From contig NOWV01000107.1 in NCBI GenBank assembly GCA_003344405.1, positions 124,001-188,000 of the forward strand: a stretch of 64,000 nt of DNA, in the 5' to 3' direction. Below the pieces are notes generated by a model. The model saw only the letters and a program-made list of their open reading frames with translations, was not told where the DNA came from and ran no database searches. Below are positions 13,501 to 26,500 of this stretch, in pieces (the first letter of the stretch is position 1; each line of letters opens with the position of its first letter). The DNA is from Trichoplax sp. H2. Lineage: Eukaryota > Placozoa > Uniplacotomia > Trichoplacea. The position numbers and the translations under genes were made by a program.

Positions 13501-16085
13501 TAAATTATAAAATTTGTGCTTTATGATATTAGCAGCATGATAGTATATGGTAGCCTATAAATTATTTATAAATCAGAGTGCAAATGATGAAAAGTTTATT
13601 TATAATATAATATCATTATTGAACTCTTGGACGGGACGGTAATGGTAGATCTTGGAACGCTTATGGGGTAACCCGCAATCTTACCATGCCCCAGGATGAT
13701 TTATCCAGGTATTGATCTATGCTAATCAGGTTTCTACTTAAACACCTGAGCTATTCCTATAACCTCATTTAGTCGAGACCAGTAGATTACAAGAATTTTC
13801 ATATTAATGTAAATAAAAAGAATTGTATATGGCGTTGACTGATAATTTTGATTATGTCTTGCAAAAAGGAATAATACTTTAATTAGCTCTTCTTATTGAA
13901 CTTATTGGACTACAAGCTACAGTTGTAGCTTATTACTAATAAAAGAATGACGTAAACAACTAAATTTTCTTCCATTGCTTTGTAATTTTGGGCCGTATAA
14001 AATCAAGTTATGGCTGATGAAGAAGGTGCATGACAGTGTATTTAATTTTACCTGGACAAGCCATTAACATGGCTTGGTCACATATACGTAATGACAATCA
14101 ACGCTGAATGCGTTGGTCTATGTTTTTGTCGCAGTTTGAGACTAATATTAGACATAGACCTAGTAAAAGCAATGGCTATGCAGATATATTATCAAGATTA
14201 GTAACGGGTAATTAATTGATTGTTTGGCCTGTGAGCCGGAATACTTTGTTAGCAGGTTATTTTGTTGAATTTTGCAGTGATACAAAATTCTAGGCGGACG
14301 GAAGTAAATTAACTTAGCATTGTGATTGTAGACTATTAGCCATGTTTGGTATGATGTACGGTAGTGTCTTTGCTAAATTTATCTTATAATATATTTAGTA
14401 GCCTATAACTATAGACTGTAAGGATAGACTCTATGCTAGAGTACAGATGGCTATATACAATAAGGTGTTGCACTGCTAATAAGGTTAGAGATAGAAATAG
14501 AATTGTAAATCATATATGATGGTATGCTTAGTTCATTGTACTTTGAGTGGTAGGAATAATATATACGAAAATACTGTAATCATTTCTATATTAAGTTAAT
14601 GATGGTTCGCTGTAAAATATTATGACTAATAACAAGCTGAATATGTGTAAAATATGGTAGAATGCTGCTATGCTGATTGTAGCTGTGAAGGCTACGGAGA
14701 GTATAAAAGCAAGAGACAATAGATTATGTGATTATTCTTTCTAGAAGTCTTTCGGTTGTTGTATTCGGCTAAAGTACAGCTGTATGTAGCTAGTCTTTAT
14801 ATTACATCTAATAAAGTTCTAATTTTCTACAACTTTGGAATTTTCGTGATCAGATTTTATCATAGATATGTAATTAAATTACCAACTCATTTCATTTAAA
14901 AATATCCCAGCTAACTTTGATGTATGACTTTTAACATGTAAGAAAGTTTCAAGGCTTTAACTTTTGGTATATTACTTTTCTATTTTAATAAACATTTTAT
15001 TATTATTAAATGGATATCATAATAGCTTCATTTCGAAATTATACTAATTTAATTCATCAATTACATGAAAGATAATACAGAATAAGCCAAGAATCACGTT
15101 ATGTTAAATGAAAGATTTAGATTAATAAACAGCGAATAGGAGCTTCGAATAACTAGTTAGGATTTACGAGGTTTGCATTTAGTTCTTTATGTAAGAAAGC
15201 GAGAGCTGGGATTTTTTCATCTAGAAAGCAGGAAATTTATTTATTTAGGGTAAGTCGCCACGCATGGAATTGAATGTCTTTACTAAACTACGTTAGTTCT
15301 TTTTAATTAGATTGCATCGGAGTACTGGTTATCGATAGATGTTTACAACAGAAGGGTTAATTATTTCAGTTTCACTATCTATTGTTTTGAAGTATATGGA
15401 CTAGAGAATTAGAGTTATATACTGTGCCAATTTGGACACTTCTGGTTTATCTGAAGCTTTATTTTTCCGTAGTATAGACTTCAAAATGTCTAGTTTCTAT
15501 ACATTAGCAGTTTTTTATATAGTCGCTTAATGTACTGATATTGAACCATTAAATTTGTATCGCATACTGCAGTTGATCTTGTAAATCGCTATTGCTATAG
15601 TTTAAATACTATCTATGGCTTATATTGTAACCATAATTTATCAACTGCAGGATTATACATACAACGAAAACAAGTTCTGTCAGATACATTTTTTATCTTA
15701 CAGCAAGATCCTTGGTGCTAAAGGGTACTATTTAAAGCCCTTCTAATTCTAACCGAGTACTTGAAATAATAATCCTTCTGGAATACATTATAAGGTATTT
15801 ACCGAAGGTAAATACATAATAGTTAAAATGGAAATTTCGGAATGAAGTTAATATTACCGGTTATTAATATCCGCGATACTTAATACAATTTAGATTTGAC
15901 TACTGGATATTTGGTTATTTAATCTCGAGTTTTATAGCATAACTTATAGCTAATTCTACTACTTGACTTGAATACATATATGGCTAATATTTGCCATAAA
16001 CAAATTATCCAAAATTATTGTGGGGCATGAACTCTATCATCAATTAATAATATCCTTGACATGAAGGAGTACTTCTAGTTTACAT
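10569..16085. other. Stretch without recognised gene, between genes A and B
   Basis: It contains the LTR-like element at about 14303-14850 and otherwise AT-rich sequence. The 5' exons of gene B (signal peptide, N-terminal modules) should be here but were not recognised. Short open frames look like chance. Confidence 0.5.
14303..14850. mobile_element. LTR-like element, family 2, copy 1
   Basis: It is homologous over its length to about 27449-27975. It starts near TAACTTAG.ATTGTGATTGTAGAC, has a TATAAAAG box after GCTACGGA, then a TTCGGCTA...ACAGCTGT block, an AATAAAG polyadenylation-like signal, and ends near CGTGATCAG. The promoter followed by polyA-signal order is LTR-like. Exact ends and target duplication were not resolved. 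Confidence 0.55.
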
Positions 16086-17553
16086 TTAAAGAGCAACTGG
16101 GTATTGTGAGTGTTCCTGGAGATTGCGTATATATCCTCCAAGGACGGATGATACTTTGTCTGCTAGCTTTTCTATTGAAATATCTTTTTTCTGTTGATTT
16201 TCAATGAATATCTTTGTATTCATCAGCTAAATTAATATTAATTTGGAAAGGTCAGCCAATTTTTATTAAAGAATGAGTTGAATAATTTAAAGCGAAAAAT
16301 ACTAAAATAAAGGAAATCATCATAAACTAGTAGAGCCTCAACGACAGCTGCGGTATTGCTTACCGAAGTCTGAGCAATCGTCCACAAGTTGCAAGGGGAG
16401 CTTTTCTGATTTGCTAGGCTTAATTCAGAAGATCTAGATAGCTCTAATGCTTTAGTTTGACAATACAGTGAGAGATCACTGCATAATTTTCCCAAATCAG
16501 CAATATCTTTAGCCATTAACTTGTTTTCATCATTATATTTCGACGAACCAATTTTGTTCGAAAGCAACAGCGCGGAAGTAAATCCTCCCAATCTAGTTGT
16601 AATCATGCTGTCCTATTTTATCGTGAAAAAATTCATCATGGTGTAGTAAGTGCTGCTTATCATTTGTGCTTCAAACTAAATGATATTACCATTACGTAGC
16701 TGCAATCTGTTAATGCATGTAGCAATCATTAATTACTCCATTATAAATCGATCTTATGTTCACAATTATGAAATGTTGTTTACTGCATGATACTATACAA
16801 ATATTTGCTTTACTCATGACAATTTTTAAAGTTTTGATACTGTACTTCAAGGCTAGATCTCTTATATACAGTATAGCACCTGCTTATAGATACCAATGAA
16901 GATGCTTTCTGCATTAATGTGTCGATGAACGATATTACAACTATGTAAAGATTTAATTGCTCGAACAATATCTTGCACAATTTGAAGGGTTGAGGAAGGT
17001 CTCAAAGGAATCAATTGCCGTTTGATGACATAATCCAGTGTGCACATATCCTCTCCTACTAGTTCGTAACACACCATCCTATTATAATGACGATTTAAGT
17101 TGTTACTTTCTTCCAAGCATAAATTCGACCGAAATACCGTCAAGAAGACTAACAATTGCTTTAGTATACTTAAATAGATCGATAAAAGCTTTTGATCAGT
17201 AGTATAAAATAATTTAACAAGAATTTTATGCTAGCAAGTTCTACGAACCATCGATTTCCATAGTAACTCGAGGATCGGCCATAAGGAGAGCGAAATTTAT
17301 GACCTTCGCAGAACCATAAGCATGAAATTGTATTGATTAAATTTATTTGTTTTGATCTATTTTGTTTGTAAAATTCTTTTTCGCGTTCCCAACATTCTCT
17401 TTCATTTTCATTATACGCTTTTATTAATCCATAAATTTCCGACCGGTCTGCCTTGCGTAGCTTAACTTTGAGATATTGCTGTTGTAAAAGAATCATGACT
17501 ATCATAGTTTTAAATAATGTAGCGACGCAAGAATGGAGATTAAATGATAACTT
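16086..17553 (-). CDS. Pseudokinase domain exons (probable cytoplasmic tail of gene A)
   Basis: There are four phase-0 exons: 17245-17553, 16880-17158, 16328-16612 and 16086-16226 (stop TAA). Kinase landmarks appear in order: an alpha-C-like WEREKEFYK, a hinge region CYELVGEDMCTLDYVI, and the catalytic-loop equivalent LHSCNIVHRHINAES, where HRD is HRH and the metal-binding Asn is Ser. Then come RLGGFTSA in place of L.DFG.A, YNDEN where APE is expected, and the subdomain IX pattern KDIADLGKLCSDL. All catalytic residues are gone but the frame is open across four exons, which argues for a maintained pseudokinase rather than a relic. The glycine loop was not recognised. The family is uncertain (TKL or RIP-like by general feel only). 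It may instead be a separate gene whose first exon I missed. Confidence 0.65.
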
Positions 17554-20500
17554 CTTAAAATAAGCATCAGAGATTGCCACAAATCAAAATTTGAAATAAG
17601 AAAAAAGTCGAACTATTGCAGAAACTCAATACTGCTAGCCTACTGTCAGGTCCATCCGCCCCGATATTTACCTACAGTACGATTCTAAATACTGACGATG
17701 TCCTATAGTCAGGAGGAACAGTAGCACAACACTAGTCTCTCTTAGACACAACTAAACCCAAACTTTATTGAAAATGTTAGTCAATGCATAGAAAATGCAC
17801 TTAAATATTAGTTATCACTTTATTGATAATATTATACAATTATGCAGTTATCTTTTAAAAGTATGTATAACGTCATAGATTAGTTAATGTAAATACATTC
17901 CAAAGATAAGTTATCTTGTGGAATCCATATTACAACAGCTACGCAAAAGTTATCCGTAACAGGAATCTATTCTAGATATACATACCTTGGAAATATTAAC
18001 AGAATTGGATATTACCGATATACTGGCATAATAATGGGGTCCATAATCTAGGTAGACCGAAAACATTCGAATATATCGTTAACAAATATAAGAATTTTAA
18101 GGAGGTTATGTCCTATTTTAAACTAAATTGGAGTCCAAAACTCAATGCAGCTTAGCCAAATTTGCTATCACTTTACATATTTTAAGCTACCTTTGCCTGG
18201 TCCATCAGAGGTTGAAGGCAGATGATTACAATATATCGTTAAGCAGTTATGGCACCAGCGCTGCATTAGAAATATCCTTGCATATTTAATGAATTTTTTA
18301 GTGAAAATTGTGTATAAGATCGGGTTAATACAAGAATTTAACGGTAGGAACATAGTAGCAATGAAGGATAGGGAATCCATATCGAATCCTTGCCCGAAGA
18401 AAACACGAATTATAACAATGTATAACGGCATCCAGCAAATTAAGTCTGTAGCTACAATAGATATCATTTTAAAGATGATAATATTATCCTCCAATGATAT
18501 TTTACTTTGCGTAAGTTTTCGTGAGCGAATAATTTCTATAACAATGACAACATACATTATAGTTATGGCTACCCAAGTAACGAAAGTAGTACCGCAAAAT
18601 GAAAGTAGCCAGATGAGCAGATATTGATTTCTGATATTGCTTGGTAAACAAACACTAGTTGTCCCATATAATCGATTAGCGGCCGGTTGATTTACGCTAT
18701 ATAGGATAGGGATACCAGTAAAAATAATAGAAATTGACCATAGTGCTAACAAAGTTACTGCGTTTGCCTTATATGATAAACGATAATCGAAAAATGGATA
18801 GGTAAAATATAAATAGCGGTCGATGGTTATAAGTAAGAGCACAAAAGTCGACATTAAACTAGATAGAGAAACTAAGAAGGATGCTATTAAACATAATGCA
18901 CTACGCAACCATACTTCAAGATATTCTGAATATCGTTGAGAATAAAACAGATTAGCTGAGGCAATTAAAATTAAATAGAATCCCATTAGCAAATCGGCAA
19001 TAGATAAATTAGTAATTAGTGTTTTAACAATTAGCATATCTTGTTTCCTGATTTTTAAATGCCAAATGATGGAAACGATATTGCCGATAATAGCTATAGT
19101 ACCAATAATCCATACAAGTAAGCGTAACACTGTATGAGATAGAAGATGGGAACAAGTGGAAAGTTTAAATTGGTTAGGTAAAGGATTGCAACTGATTATA
19201 GATTCTGGAGCAGCACAGCATAAGTATTCCCTATTCGAAACCCTAATTAAATAAAATAATAGAAGTAATTTTATTCAAGTTTTACGCGTAAACTAATTTC
19301 GCCGTTTAATTTTAGACGGATCAATGATATTTCGTAGTCTATAATTATCGTAAGATTTAGTAGGCTGGCTATAGGTTAAATGAAATTGCTAGGTTTATCT
19401 ATAAAGCACAGTTACATTATCGATAATATCATAATTTGATAATCTTATAGACTGAACTTTGGTATATAATTGAGTATATATGCTTTTTTAATACTTACAT
19501 CATTCTTAAATCTGACAGACCATAAAAAGAGTCTCCCTTATATTGAATTATTGGATTATTTCTTAAGTTCCTGCAAAAAAAGTTAAGCCTTACTGAAGGA
19601 TGAATCATAGCTGGCTAGTTATTAATTTATTTTGAAATTGTATAGTTTTTCAAATTATTAAATTAGATTAATACTTGAGTGTTATAGGAATCCCTGTTGA
19701 ATAGATTTACCATATTATCTACATAAAATCTTATTCGTTACATGCTTACGTACAGGTTTATTAATAAGTGGAAAATGTTGAAACAGTTGGCATCTAATTT
19801 ATAAATATTGTTATCGTCTAAGTCCCTAAATAGCGTATTAATAAGATTAGGAAAAAGGAGTCAGTTGACAAAATATGACGCTTATCTACAAACTGCTATT
19901 CCAAATCGGTATTAGATTCCTGTGGGAAATATTCACTTTGAAAACTATCAACTTTCATGGCCTGTATACAGCAACTAATAGCTGTTTAACGAATAGTTAT
20001 GTCCAGTCTAGTTTTTAAAAATCAAAATAAATATCTATACTGTTGATAAAGTACTCATTAGATACAGTTAATATTTCTAAGAAGTAATATATCTGTTCAA
20101 TAGGAAGATAGAAAAGCTAATTGTATCTTGAATATAACTTCTAAATAACGATTACCATAACTGGTTATAGCTATGATAACATTGCCTTTAATTTTGCATG
20201 CACATTTACTTATTTATTATTTGTGTAAGTCACATGTAAATAATTAAAACTACGTGTAAAAATGAACGGAATGATCGACATCATATACGACAAATAACAG
20301 CAATGATTTCTTACTTACAGAGCTTTTAATTTCGTCAAAGAAACATTGAATTCTGGTTCAATACATACATTCACCAATTTATTTCTAGACAGAGATCTAG
20401 AATTTATAGTAACAGGAATAATATAAATGCTGACATTTTTTAATTATTAGAATACTAAGGATCAGAAATAAATGTTACTACAATTTTATACCATAGATCA

Positions 20501-23500
20501 AAATCTAATCTAGAGTATGGAATTGATTTTATATTTTGTTTTAAGCTGCAGCTATTCTGCAATAATAGAAATTTTGATTATATAGTTAATTTAACTAAGA
20601 GAGTTGTAATAAACTTACAGATATTCGAGACCCGTTAGTGTTAGTAATGTGGCATAGTCTTTATCTCTTAATCGATTACCTGCAAGCCTTCTGTTTGCAG
20701 TATTCATTTATTCGCATGTCATTTATCGTTGATACAAAAGTATGAAGATTAGATGCTAAAGCTAATATAAGCTCATCTTTAATCAAAAGGGCGGTATAAC
20801 GACTAAGAAAACTTACAGAATACGAAGCGAGTGCAATGGCAGTAGCGATTGCTGATCGATTCCTTCGACCTCGTTATTTTCAAGATCCCTACGTATAAAA
20901 AGGAAACTATTACTATCAAGCTGTAAAGGCAAAATTGATTCTATAAGTAGGTACGAACAATCTTATAGCGCCCGTTAAAACTTTGAACAGCACGTCAGGA
21001 GATTTAATTGCAAGCCCAGCTAGGATCCTATTAATCGCGAGAATTTATACGTGTTAATCTTCAATAATTTTTTGCGATCTGATGATGTTATATAATCTTG
21101 TATAGATTCTTATGATTTCGAATTTTCAAAGGTGCAACATACACATTCCTATATCCAAATTTCTTGGATAGTATGGAAGCAACTGTGTCTAGAGGAATTT
21201 TAGTATGGCTTAGGCTTCTATATATTAATTAATTAGTAGAGATTTTAAGAGCTTAGAACATCTTCGGCCAGTTCTTTTAAGAAAATACAAGATAAATATT
21301 ATCAATTCGCGGTATACTGATGCATTGTAATACTCGTACCCTACATAACCGATTAACTAGGTTATAACGATATTATAATTGAATCTTAAACATTGTATTA
21401 GTTTGATATTATTTTAAATTTTGGATTCAAATTTTAAGCTAGATCAATGATTACATAGCACTAAGGACACTGAAATTTTCAGGACACTAATTAGAGTTTC
21501 AGCTGTTTTATTATTGTAGTGTATGCTTCTAAATACGGTACAGTCTATTCTTAATAAAGTTAATTTCCACATAAACTATAATATAACTCCTTGTTTGTAT
21601 AATCTACATTTAACTATTCATACTGTGGAAATCTCTTATACTCTAGCTTGATTATATCGTAGAATTACCCTTATGTAGAATCAAGCTATTCTTAATAGTC
21701 ATTCGTGTTTTAGGAATAATTTCCTCCTACAGTGCTTCTTACATTATAAAAGCGCTAATCTTGCATTTATTTCGTTAGTTAGTTCTGCTAGTTACACAAT
21801 TAGCGTGCACACTTTATCTATTCTACATTACTATAGCTATTCGACTAGTCACGTCTTTGTAAACGCTATGACCTCACACGCTTTTCCTCTTGCACTAATT
21901 CCAATAAACTCTACAACTCTGCTAATTTGACTCTTAATAATTTAATTGCGATTATGACAGACCCTAAGCCTTCCGAAACATCACAATTATATTTTGGCTA
22001 ATTTAAGATTACTAGTGAGTTATAGACTAGAAATGATATTGGTAAGGTTGTATGTAAAAAATTGCATCGTCTGAAATTGTATAACTACTGGTCTATTTTC
22101 TAACTTACAAGGACTTCAGTTGAGAAATATTGTCAATTAAGCTCTCATCAATTCCAATCAAGTTATTACCATCAAGAAACCTAATAAATGAATCAGTTTA
22201 ACCATTGTACTATTTATTTTTTAATTTATCTTCAGTTGATATGTTCATTTACTTGATTATAACACGTCTAATTTATTCACTATTACTTAAAATTTATGTG
22301 CTTTCCAAAAGGTTTATAATAGCAAACTGATCATCATTTACAGAATCTATTTTAATTACGCCACAGTTGAAAATTTCATTTTATCAATTTAGCTACCATA
22401 CAAAAGGTTTCTTTCTCTAAAATTCACTATTTAATTTTAGGAAACATGCTCTTTGACTGAGATGATATGTTCTAGCATAATTTCAATACAGTAAGATATT
22501 GTCACAGTAAAAATATTTCTATATTAGCCTTAGTTATGACGGTAATATTTTTCAGCAATTTGAGTTCGCGTATTATACTATATTTTAGCGAAGAATATTT
22601 TCGCAGCTATCTATATCGGTACACATGAGAACAGTAGAGCTTTTATAATTAATTATTGTATATTTTGAAATATTACTCACAAGCTATGAGCCGTGGAAAT
22701 TTTCTGAAATAACTGCCGCTTTACGGTGGAAGCATTAAGGTTACAAAATCGCATACTCCTAGTTTGTCCAGTTAATAATAAAATTTTATGAAATTATTTC
22801 TGAAATCTGGATTGCGATTTCATAAAGTGGATCAAATAATAATTAAGTCAAATTGTTTCAAGATTTTATTGCTACGTAACTATATTAAATACTGCATTAA
22901 ACTCCTTACAAATTTCGTAGAGACAAAAACTTGTCAAATAAACGAAAATCGATCGATTGAAGATGTTGATTATGATCAAGTCGCCTAAATATATGTCGGT
23001 CAAATGTCGTTAAGACTCAGTAGATTGTATGAAAAGCGATCAATAATCTTACAAGCTCGCCAAATTCTGTAGCCCATGGAAAGAATTTTCTTTCAAACGA
23101 ATGAATTTATTGTTAGCAAGTTCTCTAAATAATGAAAATAATTAAAGCGAATACTCTATAAGATAGTTTATTCTCAGTAAATGAAAAATTAGATGCTTTA
23201 TAAGATTCTAAACTTATTTTTAGATATTGGTATAGCTTATAGTGATATCATCCTCACAGTTGAATTCTCAATTATAGCTAGTTAAATATTATTCAGAAAA
23301 GAATTTCGCTTGTCCACTTACAAACTTCCAAGTGAAGTGATAGTTTTGAAGGCGAAATCAGGAATTTCAGTGATATCGTTGCTTTCCAATTTCCTAGAGC
23401 AGATCAATTCAATTGGATTGGTAACAAAGGTTAAAATAGTATTACATAAACCTAATATTATATTTAATCGGTAAATATAATCGGCTAGACTTAAAGTTTA

Positions 23501-26500
23501 TTTTCCGAAAAATACAACGAGGAGTACGCAAGCACTCTTAAGTTATATTGGTTATGCAATACATAATGTGCATTTATATCGTTGATTGCCTGATTTCGCT
23601 CAAAAATTATGGATTGGTTAAGATTTAAATTCGATCAGAGCATAATAGTATATTTGCATACTCTGTTAAGTTATAATTTAAACACAAAGCTGTTAAGTTT
23701 AAACTGAAGTGAATGATAGTAAGCTTGGAATGCAACTTAGCTTTCAATACAGTAACCATAATGACCATAAAAAACAGACACTATTTCAGAAATTCATGAC
23801 ATGTCGAGTCTCGTCCCAAATTAATAAAATAGATAGTAAACTATCGTTAATCATCTACTTATGATTTTAATTGTAAGATCAAAGATTAAGATTTCTTTGT
23901 CACGGTACGAACTACCGTGAAGAAATAACTATCTAAATTTGGTTAATATAATATAGTGATATTATATTACAACTAGTTACTTACAATAGGAATCACTCTA
24001 ATTATAAATGTGTTACAGTAAATTTAATGCTGTACTGTAATGTGCACTGAAATGATTCTGTGAATGGACATATTGTAGTCCGATTGTGAAAAATTAGTTA
24101 GGTAGATGTTCTCACCTAAGTATTTTTATAAGATAACTCGTGAATGTTAGCTGCTGTAGAAGGGTATATAAGCCCGTCAGATAGTTGAATAAAGTAGTTC
24201 TCAATTGTCTAGTTGAGTTTAACGTAGGATCAAAGGCGTCTAAATTCTTTTGAGGTAGTTAAGGGATACTGAATCCCGGAGACTATAGTAATTTAGAGGT
24301 TTGTTTTACGTTATCCTTGTCACGAAGCTGGTTTGTGACAGTCTTAAATATGAAAAGAATGATAATAAAAAAACAACTAGATTGAGGATTTCACTATTGG
24401 ATTTATACGTCTGAGTTACATTTATGTAGTAGTAACTTACTCCTTAATGTAATAGTAATTGTATAAAAATTAATTTTTTACTAAGATTTAGATATACTAT
24501 ATCATTATTATAGGGAATCAAATGAGACCATATCGGAAATTTATAAAATTATTCACATTTAAACTGGAATTTATGATTGAAAGCGCCGTAAAAGGGTCAT
24601 GCATGAATTCATGGGTAAGCTTAATAAAGTAATTTATTACTGAACTGTAAGGTATTAGATATTAATTTAATTTTATCTGGAGAGAAATCAAAACTTATAA
24701 CGTAATAATGTACTTATCGGTACGATAAATATTGTATCTGAAGTAAATATTGTGGTATTAAAGATTAAAAATACATTTTCTTAAGCCATCTTACAATATT
24801 CGGAGATAGGGAATATGAGGAAATAATGAAATTGGTATAGCTTTAAGTCGATTTTCGCCTAGAAACCTAAGATTGAAAGGTAAAGTAGAAAGGTAAGGAT
24901 TCAGTATAATTTAGCACTATGTCACCTTGTAAAAGTATGAAAAAGAATGGATTTGGTATTTACAGTTGTTCCAAAGAAGATAAATTGCTAAAAGCTCTAT
25001 TATCGATTTTAGTTATTCTGTTATGGGTTAAATTTCTAATAATAAATGATACCGATTAGTAAAAGTTTAGGATAATTCCGGGTTGTATTAGCAAAACATC
25101 TTGCAGTAAAACTAATTGCGATCGATCATTCACTAGCGAACGATTTTCGATGGGAAAGTTGTATTCACTTTATTATTTTTTAGCACAATTTTAGGGTCGG
25201 CTATTATATTCACTTACACCAGATGTAGTGGGCTGTAGGATGAAAATATATGTGTTTCTAAATATTCAATCTGATTGTGCCCTAACCATCTATTTTAACA
25301 ATAAGTAAAACAAATGGTTATACTGAAGATGAAATTAACATTTTACTATTGATTTGCATATAGAGATTGGGTTCGAATACCTATTGTAAGTGCTCTTTAA
25401 TATTACACGGGATAAATATAATTTTTACGTATATATTGCATATATTAGTAAGTAGGTATGGTTTAAAATTAAATGAAATGTTTCCATGAAGAGGTTTTGT
25501 AGATGTTACAATGTGACTTGCAACTCGATTATAGTCAAGTGCATTATCTCTGTCTATTGTGACAGAAAAAGGTAATGATATGATATTTCAAAGCTCACAT
25601 TTCTTGTAAAGACTTCATATCAGCAAAGATATTACTGTGCAAGGTTGATATTAAGTTCTTCGTAAGGTTTCTGTAAGCCAAAAGTCCGAGAGTAAAGTCA
25701 ATTTAATTGATAAATGGATTTAATTGAGTGATTTCGATTGCTACTCTAAAAGCAAGTGTAGCAACTAATTATATATTAAAATAAAGTAGTACATTAGTAG
25801 AAATCGAAAGTTCAAGAATATAGCCATACTGTTTTCCTGCCTATATTTATGAATTTTAATTTGGAACGGTGATACTTTAATTTAAGTCTACGGTCGATTA
25901 AATCAGAATTATCCTTAATATGAAAATCTTGAAACTTGGTTAAACTTAAATTTAGAGAGTAAGAGAGCCTTGGAGTATTTAAATATAGAAAATTATATCT
26001 TCATTCTATTAGTTTAATCGATTAGTACTAAAGGCTAAAACTGGATGTATGATTACGAGGCATCATAGAAATACCGTCTGAGAACTTTAATACTTTTTGT
26101 TAGTACAGTGCCCTAAATCTAAGCATAATGGATAGATAACTCAAAATTTTTATTTCTTTTATATCTGCTGAAATAGCCTACGCTACGTGCTAGAAATAGC
26201 CCTAACTTGCAACTAGGAGTGAGTGAGTACTCTCTAGCCACACTACTATTATTTGGAATACTAGTCAGTTAGTATTCCTGGGCAGATAGGATTTAACACC
26301 GTAAGGCCTTCAAACTTTCTAGAAAATCACAATCTAATTTATTATCGGCGAAGCCGCCGCTCACATAGGTTTTGGTACCTAAAACCGGTTGGACTACATA
26401 AGTTATCTCGTCTATTATAAATTGACCAATTTAATACTATATAGAGCCCCTATCTGTACAGGTTAAACATAGTCTAATCCTATTAAATTTACCGTATCAG

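Noticed and set aside
18289-18627. 112-codon plus-strand open frame
   Set aside because: It is the antisense shadow of the 7TM exon, which has clear GPCR motifs.
22788-22988. 66-codon plus-strand frame in gene A intron
   Set aside because: No motif, opposite strand to the host gene, length within chance.
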